Made by a program: the position numbers and the translations under genes
Part shown: one piece after another, positions 1-5,346 of the stretch
Layout of the letters: every line of letters starts with the position of its first letter
Position numbering within the stretch: the stretch's first letter is position 1
NCBI GenBank assembly: GCA_934667465.1
Contig: CAKUMG010000094.1
Coordinates: forward strand, 1 to 11,666
DNA: 11,666 nt
Reading direction: 5' to 3'
From: an uncultured Actinoplanes sp.
GTDB lineage: Bacteria; Actinomycetota; Actinomycetes; Mycobacteriales; Micromonosporaceae
Notes under the pieces: model-generated
What the model saw: the letters and a program-made list of their open reading frames with translations, nothing else
Databases searched by the model: none
What the model was told of the DNA's origin: nothing

Positions 1-1
1 G

Positions 2-721
2 TCCCTGCTGAAGCGTTCGGGTGTGGTCGGCGGTCTGGTCGCCGCGTTCACTCTCGCCCTCGCTGTGCCCGCGTCCGCCCACGTGACGGTGAACCCGGAC
101 ACGGCCTCCCAGGGCGGCTACGCCAAGGTCACCTTCCGCGTGCCCAACGAGATGGACACCGCGAACACCACCAAGGTCGAGATCAATCTGCCCGCCGACG
201 CCCCCGTGGCGTCGGTGTCGCTCAAGCCCGTGCCCGGCTGGACCGCGACCGCCGACAAGGGCAAGCTCGCCATGCCGCTCGACGCGCACGGCACGCAGAT
301 CACCGAGGCCGTCAACAAGATCACCTGGACGGCGACCGGGGACGCGGCGGTCAAGCCGGGCCAGTTCCAGGAGTTCGACGTGTCGATGGGCCCGCTGCCC
401 GAGAAGGAGCAGATGGTCTTCAAGGCGCTGCAGACCTACTCGGACGGCACGGTCGTGCGCTGGATCGACGAGCCGACGGCCGACGGCAGCGAGCCCGAGA
501 AGCCGGCGCCCGTGCTCAAGCTCGCCGCCGGCAGCGGGGACGGGCACGCCGCCGCTCCCGCCGCGTCGGCGCCGGCGCTGACGGCCGCCTCCTCCGAGTC
601 GTCGGACGAGGGTGACGGCAACGGGACCGGCTTCGGGATCGCGGGCATCGCGCTCGGGCTCGCCGGGCTGGTGCTCGGCCTGCTCGCCTACCGCAAGGCC
701 TCCTCGACCGCCGGCAACTGA
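2..721 (+). CDS. YcnI-family (DUF1775) copper-binding membrane-anchored protein, 5' end outside window
   Basis: The protein is exported and probably handles copper at the outer face of the membrane. The frame is open to the left edge and encodes SLLKRS ahead of the first in-window GTG (base 23). That GTG would remove the basic part of the signal peptide, so the true start probably lies upstream of the window. A hydrophobic signal segment ends in PASA, and the predicted mature protein begins with His (AHVTVNP). In Bacillus YcnI this N-terminal His, a Glu and a Trp form a mono-histidine Cu(II) site. Here the Glu of TKVEINLP and the Trp of VVRWIDEP are the likely equivalents. The DUF1775 fold fills most of the protein, followed by an Ala/Ser-rich linker and one C-terminal membrane helix (from about base 630) with a short basic tail. 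Copper binding is inferred from the family. Any ycnJ or PCu(A)C partner gene would lie outside the window. Confidence 0.9.
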   Translation, partial: SLLKRSGVVGGLVAAFTLALAVPASAHVTVNPDTASQGGYAKVTFRVPNEMDTANTTKVEINLPADAPVASVSLKPVPGWTATADKGKLAMPLDAHGTQITEAVNKITWTATGDAAVKPGQFQEFDVSMGPLPEKEQMVFKALQTYSDGTVVRWIDEPTADGSEPEKPAPVLKLAAGSGDGHAAAPAASAPALTAASSESSDEGDGNGTGFGIAGIALGLAGLVLGLLAYRKASSTAGN

Positions 722-729
722 GCCCGCGC

Positions 730-762
730 GCGGAGCCCCGGCGCTGGTCGCCGGGGCTCCGC
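730..762. terminator. Strong bidirectional hairpin terminator
   Basis: A perfect 14-bp inverted repeat, GCGGAGCCCCGGCG and its complement, surrounds the 5-base loop CTGGT. It lies 8 bases after the ycnI-like stop and 26 bases after the stop of the AHSA1 gene on the other strand, so it can end both convergent transcripts. There is no T-run, which is common for actinobacterial terminators. Confidence 0.8.
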
Positions 763-801
763 CGGTGGGCGTCACGCGCCGGTGGGTGTCACGCGCCGGT
801 G
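761..801. repeat. 17-bp tandem repeat, two copies plus a partial third
   Basis: The unit GCCGGTGGGCGTCACGC (761-777) is repeated with one change at 778-794, and GCCGGTG follows. The second copy contains the stop codon of the minus-strand AHSA1 gene (789-791), and the first copy contains a duplicate of that stop (772-774). The first copy also overlaps the last two bases of the terminator stem. Confidence 0.8.
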
Positions 802-1421
802 TAGAACGCGAACGTGCGGTCGGCGGCCTCGCGGGCGTGGGCCGGGTCGTCGCCGTCCTCGATCGCCGCGGCCGCCCACGCGTCGGCCGACGTGCGGATG
901 AAGGCCTTGCCCGCGGGCGACAGCCCCCACGCCTCGGCCGCCTTCGGGTCCAGGGGTGCCGCCGGGTCGCTCAGGTGGTTGGCCAGGCCGAACAGGCCCA
1001 GTTCCCAGCCGACGCCGGTCGCGCCCGGGCCGTACTGGTCCCAGAACTCGTCCAGCATGTGCGCGACGTGCTCCAGCTCGAAGCGGGTGCGCTCGTCGCC
1101 CTCCGGGGTCAGCCGCACCTCGATCCAGCTGGTCTGGCCGCCGAACTCCCAGGTCGCGGCGTAGGAGCGGGGACGCTCGCAGCTGGTGACCGTGCCGCTC
1201 GCGTTGCCCTCGATCTGGTAGTGGCCGCCCTCCTTGAGCTCGCCGCTGACCGGCGCGAACCAGCGCGCGATGCGCTCCGGGGTGGTCACGGCCTCCCACA
1301 GCTCGTCGAGGCCGGTGTCGTAGACCTGGCTGATCGTGGACACCTTGGCCTCGCCGGCCTCCAGGGTGCGCCCGGTGAGGGCGCGGCGGACGGTGCTGAT
1401 GTGCGAGGTCGCGTCGATCAT
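789..1421 (-). CDS. AHSA1/SRPBCC-domain protein (START-like), partner of an ArsR regulator
   Basis: This 210-residue protein has an AHSA1 (activator of Hsp90 ATPase homologue 1-like) SRPBCC fold from about residue 29 to 150. The signature region is at residues 39-71: DELWEAVTTPERIARWF, then an acidic stretch and GGHYQIEGN. The C-terminal 60 residues are helical and probably family-specific. SRPBCC domains form a deep hydrophobic pocket. Many bacterial members are encoded beside an ArsR regulator and have no known ligand. The ATG overlaps the stop of the upstream arsR-like gene as ATGA. It has its own AGGAG ribosome-binding site about 8 bases upstream, so the two are co-transcribed and translationally coupled. 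No signal peptide or membrane segment is visible. A role in binding a small hydrophobic ligand or in stress response is inference. Confidence 0.88.
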   Translation of the reverse strand: MIDATSHISTVRRALTGRTLEAGEAKVSTISQVYDTGLDELWEAVTTPERIARWFAPVSGELKEGGHYQIEGNASGTVTSCERPRSYAATWEFGGQTSWIEVRLTPEGDERTRFELEHVAHMLDEFWDQYGPGATGVGWELGLFGLANHLSDPAAPLDPKAAEAWGLSPAGKAFIRTSADAWAAAAIEDGDDPAHAREAADRTFAFYTGA

Positions 1422-1933
1422 CGTTGCTCTCCTGTGTCGTCGTTGACGTCGTTCCCACTGCCGGTGCCGGTGCCGTCGCCTTCTTCGCCGCCTGGGCTCG
1501 TGCCGCCGGGGCCCGGGCTGCTGGCGCCCGAGCTGCTGGCGCCCGGGCTGTCGGGGCTCGAGCTGTCGGGGCTCGGGTTGCCCGGGGCCGTGCCGGCGTC
1601 GGCGGCGAGGCGGCGCTGGCGCTTGCCGCGGGCCACCTCGGTGGCGAGGGCGTCGAGCCGGGGCGCCCAGAAGCGCCGGAAGCGGCCCAGCCAGGCGTCG
1701 GCCTCGCGCAGGGCGGTGTCCTGGACGGCGTAGAGCCGCCGCGCCCCGTCCGGGCGCACGGTCGCGAAGCCGTTGTCGCGCAGCACCCGCAGATGCTGGG
1801 ACACGGCCGGCTGCGAGATGCCGAACTCCGCCCGGATGACCTCGGTGATCGCGCCCGACGGCCGCTCACCGTCGGCGAGCAGCTCGAGGATGCGGCGCCG
1901 CACCGGGTCGCCGAGCACGTCGAAGGCGTGCAT
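1418..1933 (-). CDS. ArsR-family winged-helix transcriptional regulator with a Ser/Pro/Gly-rich tail
   Basis: The first 80 residues are a winged helix typical of ArsR/SmtB proteins: FDVLGDPVRRRILELLADGE, the recognition helix around SQPAVSQHLRVL (residues 40-51), then the wing GARRLYAV. The whole protein lacks cysteine, so it is not a cysteine-based metal sensor. It resembles the ArsR subgroup paired with AHSA1/SRPBCC genes, whose signals are mostly unknown. Residues from about 111 to 171 are a low-complexity tail of Ser, Pro, Gly and Asp, encoded partly by a 15-bp tandem repeat. Typical relatives are about 100-120 residues long. It is the first gene of a two-gene operon, and its stop overlaps the next start. 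The ATG at 1931-1933 lies 8 bases after a -10 hexamer with no Shine-Dalgarno sequence, suggesting a leaderless message. A palindrome inside the promoter suggests autorepression. Confidence 0.88.
   Translation of the reverse strand: MHAFDVLGDPVRRRILELLADGERPSGAITEVIRAEFGISQPAVSQHLRVLRDNGFATVRPDGARRLYAVQDTALREADAWLGRFRRFWAPRLDALATEVARGKRQRRLAADAGTAPGNPSPDSSSPDSPGASSSGASSPGPGGTSPGGEEGDGTGTGSGNDVNDDTGEQR
1517..1591. repeat. 15-bp tandem repeat coding for a pentapeptide tail
   Basis: Five consecutive 15-base units start at 1517, 1532, 1547, 1562 and 1577. The first four share the pattern GCTG followed by C/T-rich and G-rich blocks; the fifth is degenerate. On the minus strand they encode NPSPD, SSSPD, SPGAS, SSGAS and part of a further unit in the tail of the ArsR-type regulator. 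The unit length is a multiple of three, so copy-number change would keep the reading frame. Confidence 0.75.
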
Positions 1934-1941
1934 GCCCCGAC

Positions 1942-1969
1942 TTTATCAGGGCACGCTTATATAAGTCAA
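1942..1969 (-). promoter_or_regulatory. Promoter of the arsR-like/AHSA1 operon, probably leaderless
   Basis: Read on the minus strand, a -35 TTGACT (1964-1969) is followed after 16 bases by the -10 GATAAA (1942-1947). The ATG at 1933 is only 8 bases further on, so transcription would begin at or within a base or two of the start codon. This is the most AT-rich stretch of the neighbourhood. No Shine-Dalgarno sequence fits between the -10 and the ATG. Confidence 0.7.
1956..1965. promoter_or_regulatory. Candidate operator: CTTATATAAG palindrome
   Basis: This perfect 10-bp palindrome sits between the -35 and -10 of the arsR-like promoter and overlaps two bases of the -35. ArsR-family dimers usually repress by binding AT-rich inverted repeats in their own promoter, so this is the natural candidate for autoregulation. 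The binding itself is inferred. Confidence 0.55.
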
Positions 1970-2065
1970 GACGCATTACCTGTACGCGTCCGCGGCACAG
2001 CGGCACCGCAGGGCTTCGCGCGGCGGCGGCACGGTGGCGGCTCGGGGCGGCGCCGCGGCGGCGGC

Positions 2066-2335
2066 TCAGGAGGCGTAGCGCTCGCGGGACCGTTCGCGGG
2101 CCTTGGCGGCCTCGACCTCGCGGTCCTTGGGCGGTGCGGTGGTGACCAGCTCGTCGAGCAGGGCGGTGGTCGCCGCGGCCACGGCCGCGACGGCGCGGTC
2201 GTAGGCCGCCTGGTTGCGCTGCGAGGGCTTGGCGGCCCCGGCGACCTTGCGGACGTACTGGAGGGCGGCCGCCTGCACCTCGTCCGGGGTGGCGGGCGGC
2301 TCGAAGTTGTGCAGCTGACGGATGTTCCGGCACAT
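2066..2335 (-). CDS. DUF2277 family small conserved protein
   Basis: This 89-residue soluble protein matches the DUF2277 (COG5552) family over its whole length. It has the family start MCRNIRQLHNFEPPAT, the motif ALQYVRKVAGAAKPS around residues 25-39, and the conserved TTAPPKDREVEAAKAR segment near the C-terminus. The function is unknown; I recognise the family but no biochemical role. The protein is mostly helical with an Arg-rich end and has no signal or membrane segment. The ATG at 2333-2335 is supported by the family's conserved first residues. It lies 7 bases downstream of a TACGCT -10 box with no Shine-Dalgarno sequence, so the message is probably leaderless. It is divergent from the glycosyltransferase gene. 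Confidence 0.9.
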   Translation of the reverse strand: MCRNIRQLHNFEPPATPDEVQAAALQYVRKVAGAAKPSQRNQAAYDRAVAAVAAATTALLDELVTTAPPKDREVEAAKARERSRERYAS

Positions 2336-2342
2336 GCGGATG

Positions 2343-2370
2343 AGCGTAACGGCGGCGGCGCACGTATCAA
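2343..2370 (-). promoter_or_regulatory. Promoter of the DUF2277 gene, probably leaderless
   Basis: On the minus strand, TTGATA (2365-2370) and TACGCT (2343-2348, matching TAnnnT) are separated by 16 bases. The -10 ends 7 bases before the ATG. Confidence 0.6.
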
Positions 2371-2381
2371 GGGACGTGCCG

Positions 2382-2410
2382 GAGACGTCTCAGCTTCCGC
2401 CGGGTAGCTT
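2382..2410 (+). promoter_or_regulatory. Possible leaderless promoter of the glycosyltransferase gene
   Basis: GAGACG (2382-2387, sharing the GAC core of a -35) and TAGCTT (2405-2410, a TAnnnT -10) are 17 bases apart. The -10 is exactly 7 bases before the in-frame GTG at 2418. GAGACGTCTC at 2382-2391 is also a perfect 10-bp palindrome over the proposed -35, which could be an operator. The -35 is weak, so this is tentative. Confidence 0.4.
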
Positions 2411-2417
2411 CACGCCC

Positions 2418-4271
2418 GTGCCCGCCCCTTCCTCGCCCGCTTCCCCGCCCGGTCCCACCACGTCCCCGGTTGGCAGGCGGCTGCGGTGGGTGGTGCCGCT
2501 GCTGGTGCTGCTGTTGCTCGGGCAGATGGCGGCGGTCATGGTGGTCACGGCGGTGCAGCAGACGCCGACGATCGACGAGCCGGTGTACGTGGGCACGGCC
2601 GTCACGTACCTCGAGCAGCACAGCCTGCGCTACAACCCGGAGCATCCGCCGCTGGCCAAGCTCGCGATGGCGGCCGGGCTGGCGTTCGCGCGCCCGCATC
2701 TGGACCCGGCGTTCACCGGCAACCAGACGGAGCTGGGCCGGCACGTGCTGTACGAGGCGGGCAACGACCCGTACGAGCTGATGCTGCTGGCCCGCCTGCC
2801 GATCATCGTGCTGACGCTGCTGTTCGGGCTGGTCGTGTTCGCGTTCGCGCGGGACCTGGCGGGCCCGGCGGGCGGGTTGCTGGCATTGAGCCTGTACGCG
2901 TTCTCGCCCGACGTCATCACGCACGGCTCGCTGGCGACGCTCGACGTGCCGGCCGTCGGGTTCCTGCTGACCGCGGTGTGGCTGACGTGGCGGGCGCGGG
3001 GACGGCACCGGCTCGGGCTGTACCTGCCTCTCGCGGGGGTGGCGCTCGGGGCCGCGCTGGCGACGCGGATGAGCGTCCTGCCGGCCGTACCGCTGATCCT
3101 GCTCTTCGCTCTGCTCGCTGCCTTGCCTTCGCGAACGGCGCCGCTGCGGGCGCGAGGGCGGGCGCTGGTGGGTGACCTCGCCCGGGCGGCTGCCGTGGCG
3201 CTCGGTGTGCTGGTGGTGGCGGTGGGTGTCGTGTGGCTGGTGTATCTCGCCGTGGATCCGCGGCTGCGCTGGTCGGACCCGTCGCGGCTGCCCGACGTCG
3301 CCGGGCTGCGGGGGCTGATGATCGAGTTGCTGCCGTTCCCGGAGGCGTACCGCGACGGGATGCGGGTCCAGTTCGGGTTCGAGGACGCCACGTTCGGCGG
3401 GTTCCTGTTCGGGCGGCTGTACGAGGGGTCGCTCTGGTACTACCTGCCGGCCGCGTTCCTGGTGAAGACGCCGCTGGCGATGCTGGTGCTGTGGGTGGCC
3501 GCGGTCGTGGCGGTGCTCGCGGTGCGGCGGCTGCGGGCCGCGGCGCCGTACCTGCTGCTCACGCCGGCCGTGCTCTTCGTGGTGGCCACGACGGGGTCGA
3601 GGGACTTCGGCACGCGGTACGCGATCTTCGTGCCGATCTTCCTGGCGGTGGCCGCCGGGGGGCTCGTGCTGGTCCGCCGACCCCTGCTGCCCGCGCTGGC
3701 GGGCAGGGCGCGGGCCGATGCTGGGCCCGTGCCGGCGGGCGGGGCGCGTGTCGACGCTGGGCCCGTGCCGGCTCGCGCCGACGCTGTGCCCCTGCCGGCC
3801 GGCAGTGCGCGCGCCGATGCTGGGCCCGTGCCGGCGGGCCGGGCGTGTGCCGGTGTGGTGCCCGTGCTGGCGGGAGTGCTCGCGGTGCTGGTGGCGGCGA
3901 GTTCGCTGAGCACGTTCCCGTACTACCTGCCGTACGCGAACGAGGCGTTCGGCGGTCCGGCCCGGACCCACCTGTACCTGCACGACTCGAACGTCGACTG
4001 GGGGCAGGACCTGGGGCGGCTCGCCGACCGGCTGCGCACGCGGTACCCGGGCGAGGAGGTGTGGCTCGTCTACAAGGGCGCCGGGGTGCCGGAGGCGTAC
4101 GGGATCGAGGCCCGCAATCCGCTGCGCGCCCCCGAGTGGGAGGTCCGGGGGCTGCTCGTGGTCTCCGACACGTCGGTCGCCAAGGCCACCGGGGAGCTGG
4201 CGGCGCTGCTCGCGACGAGCGGCGAGCCGATCGACTCGGTCGGTCACTCGATCAACATCTACCGCCGGTAA
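2418..4271 (+). CDS. PMT/GT39-like polytopic membrane glycosyltransferase
   Basis: This is a multi-pass membrane glycosyltransferase of the dolichyl-phosphate-mannose protein mannosyltransferase/ArnT type, which moves a sugar from a polyprenyl-phosphate donor on the outer face of the membrane. After the first membrane helix (about residues 24-46), the first outer loop has the Asp-Glu pair typical of the family (TIDEPVY, residues 51-57) and then NPEHPPLAK. About ten further hydrophobic segments follow. The C-terminal soluble part has the conserved LHDSNVDWGQDLGRL block. The donor and acceptor cannot be read from the sequence; protein O-mannosylation or glycolipid modification are options. I chose GTG 2418 because the open frame's first ATG at 2322 would overlap the divergent DUF2277 start, and because a -10 box sits 7 bases upstream. 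ATG 2322 and GTG 2376 remain possible. A repeat-expanded loop lies at about residues 429-485. Confidence 0.82.
   Translation: MPAPSSPASPPGPTTSPVGRRLRWVVPLLVLLLLGQMAAVMVVTAVQQTPTIDEPVYVGTAVTYLEQHSLRYNPEHPPLAKLAMAAGLAFARPHLDPAFTGNQTELGRHVLYEAGNDPYELMLLARLPIIVLTLLFGLVVFAFARDLAGPAGGLLALSLYAFSPDVITHGSLATLDVPAVGFLLTAVWLTWRARGRHRLGLYLPLAGVALGAALATRMSVLPAVPLILLFALLAALPSRTAPLRARGRALVGDLARAAAVALGVLVVAVGVVWLVYLAVDPRLRWSDPSRLPDVAGLRGLMIELLPFPEAYRDGMRVQFGFEDATFGGFLFGRLYEGSLWYYLPAAFLVKTPLAMLVLWVAAVVAVLAVRRLRAAAPYLLLTPAVLFVVATTGSRDFGTRYAIFVPIFLAVAAGGLVLVRRPLLPALAGRARADAGPVPAGGARVDAGPVPARADAVPLPAGSARADAGPVPAGRACAGVVPVLAGVLAVLVAASSLSTFPYYLPYANEAFGGPARTHLYLHDSNVDWGQDLGRLADRLRTRYPGEEVWLVYKGAGVPEAYGIEARNPLRAPEWEVRGLLVVSDTSVAKATGELAALLATSGEPIDSVGHSINIYRR
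3702..3872 (+). repeat. Five-unit 12-residue coding repeat in a loop of the glycosyltransferase
   Basis: Units of 36 bases start at 3702, 3738, 3801 and 3837, with a shortened 27-base unit at 3774. They encode GRARADAGPVPA, GGARVDAGPVPA, RADAVPLPA, GSARADAGPVPA and the more diverged GRACAGVVPVLA. All changes keep the frame. The repeat lies between two membrane segments and looks like a recent in-frame expansion of a linker loop. Confidence 0.8.
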
Positions 4272-4277
4272 CGCACC

Positions 4278-4371
4278 GGGTCGCCCGGGTGCGTCGATCC
4301 GGCCGGGTCGCCCGGGTGCGTCGATCCGGGCAGGTCACGCCGGGTGCGTCGATCCGGCAGGGTCGCCCGGG
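4278..4371. repeat. 27-bp intergenic tandem repeat between convergent genes
   Basis: A unit beginning GGGTCGCCCGGGTGCGTCG starts at 4278 and 4305. A diverged copy (GGTCACGCC at its start) begins near 4332, and a partial copy begins near 4359, so there are about 3.5 copies. It fills nearly all of the 108 bases between the glycosyltransferase stop and the sigma-factor stop. Each unit contains CCCGGG and nearby complementary GC blocks that could fold, so it may serve as a diffuse terminator for both genes. No classical terminator hairpin is visible here. Confidence 0.75.
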
Positions 4372-4379
4372 CGTGGTGG

Positions 4380-5144
4380 TCAGCCGGCGTCGAGCTGGGT
4401 GCGCAGCTTGGCCAGGGCGCGGGTGATCAGGCGCGAGATGTGCATCTGGGAGACGCCGATACGGGCGGCGATGTCGGACTGGGTCAGGTTGCCGTAGAAG
4501 CGCAGCGACAGGATCGTGCGCTCCCGGTCGTCCAGGGTCTTCATGGCGGGGCCCAGGGCGATGCGCAGCTCGGCCAGTTCCATGTCGTGGTCGGCCTGGC
4601 CGAGGGTGTCGGCGAGGGTGGTGGTGCCGTCCTCGGAGGTGGGCGCCGACAGGCTCCGGGCCGAGTAGGCGCGGGCGCCCTCGAGGCCTTCGAGGACCTC
4701 CTCCTCGGTGATGTTCAGGTGCGCCGCCAGGTCGGGGACCGTGGGGGAGCGGCCGAGGCTCTGGGTGAGCGTGTTGTTCGCGTCGCTGATGGCCAGGCGC
4801 AGCTCCTGCATGCGCCGCGGAACCCGTACGGACCAGGTCTTGTCGCGGAAGTGGCGGCGGATCTCGCCGAGCACGGTGGGGACCGCGAAGCCCGCGAACT
4901 CGATGCCGCGCTCCGGGTCGAAGCGGTCGATCGCCTTGATCAGGCCGACCGTCGCGGTCTGCAGCAGGTCGTCGTCGGGTTCGCCGCGGCCCGTGTAGCG
5001 GTGGGCCAGGTGGTTCGCGAGCGGAAGCCAGGTCCGGATGGCCTCGTCGCGCAGGGCCCGCCGGCGCGGCCCGTCGGGCGTGGCAGCCAGCTCCCGGAGC
5101 AGGTCGGACGCCGTCTCGGGAACCCGCGTGAGGGTGGTTGTCAT
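4380..5144 (-). CDS. RNA polymerase sigma factor of the SigB/SigF/SigG type
   Basis: This alternative sigma-70 factor of 254 residues lacks region 1.1, as in the SigB/SigF/FliA group. Region 2 spans about residues 40-112. It includes DDDLLQTATVGLIKAIDRFDPERG and the -10-recognition part FAGFAVPTVLGEIRRHFRD, followed by WSVRVPRRMQEL. Region 3 spans about 118-160 (GRSPTVPDLAAHLNITEEEV). Region 4 spans about 200-252, with DDRERTILSLRFYG and the -35-binding helix SQMHISRLITRAL. In actinobacteria these factors run stress, stationary-phase or developmental programmes and are usually held by an anti-sigma factor. None is encoded next to this gene inside the window, so its control is either in trans or lost. 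The ATG has a good GGAAGGA ribosome-binding site 6 bases upstream. A promoter resembling the group's own consensus lies just before it. Confidence 0.93.
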   Translation of the reverse strand: MTTTLTRVPETASDLLRELAATPDGPRRRALRDEAIRTWLPLANHLAHRYTGRGEPDDDLLQTATVGLIKAIDRFDPERGIEFAGFAVPTVLGEIRRHFRDKTWSVRVPRRMQELRLAISDANNTLTQSLGRSPTVPDLAAHLNITEEEVLEGLEGARAYSARSLSAPTSEDGTTTLADTLGQADHDMELAELRIALGPAMKTLDDRERTILSLRFYGNLTQSDIAARIGVSQMHISRLITRALAKLRTQLDAG

Positions 5145-5174
5145 GTCAAATCCTTCCGCCGAAGCCGCCTCTGA

Positions 5175-5199
5175 CTACCCGGCCTCTCCGACACTAAAC
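5175..5199 (-). promoter_or_regulatory. SigB/SigF-type promoter in front of the sigma gene
   Basis: On the minus strand, GTTT (5196-5199) and GGGTAG (5175-5180) are spaced by 15 bases. This matches the known actinobacterial SigB/SigF pattern of GTTT or GNNT, 14-17 bases, then GGGTAT/C, except for the last base. Transcription would start near 5168, leaving a leader of about 24 bases that contains the ribosome-binding site. Autoregulation by this sigma factor is the likely reading. Confidence 0.65.
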
Positions 5200-5219
5200 G
5201 ACGCAACAACCGACGCAAC
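5199..5219. repeat. Paired direct repeat upstream of the sigma promoter
   Basis: CGACGCAAC occurs at 5199-5207 and again at 5211-5219, 12 bases apart. The first copy begins at the outer edge of the -35 element. Direct repeats placed here could bind an activator; no protein is identified. Confidence 0.45.
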
Positions 5220-5236
5220 TCGAACGTGCGTGTTCT

Positions 5237-5250
5237 TTGCACCAATGCAA
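5237..5250. promoter_or_regulatory. Candidate operator: TTGCA-CCAA-TGCAA inverted repeat
   Basis: A perfect 5-bp inverted repeat with a 4-base centre lies in the AT-richest part of the 200-base gap between the MmyB-like gene and the sigma gene, about 40 bases upstream of the sigma -35. TAATTAT follows directly. It could be a repressor or activator site for the sigma gene. Confidence 0.4.
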
Positions 5251-5346
5251 CTAATTATGCCCGATCCGGGAGCCTCGCCCGGTCGCCGCGCCGGGCTGAT
5301 CAGGTGTGTCCGGTCACCGCGGCCGGGACGACAGGGGCGGAACCGG

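Noticed and set aside
612..1733. Plus-strand open frame over the AHSA1 and ArsR genes
   Set aside because: Low-complexity Ala/Gly/Arg-rich translation antisense to two recognised genes; a frame shadow.
2367..4247. Very long open frame on the minus strand opposite the glycosyltransferase
   Set aside because: It is an Arg/Gln/His/Pro-rich composition shadow of a clear membrane protein gene in GC-rich DNA, with no domain, ribosome-binding site or promoter.
4278..4371. CRISPR array or integration site from the repeated 27-bp unit
   Set aside because: The copies are directly adjacent, without spacers, and no cas, integrase or tRNA gene is nearby; it is a plain tandem repeat.
5278..5295. Terminator for the MmyB-like gene (CCCGG...CCGGG)
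   Set aside because: The stem is only 5 bp with an 8-base loop, which is weak for this GC background.
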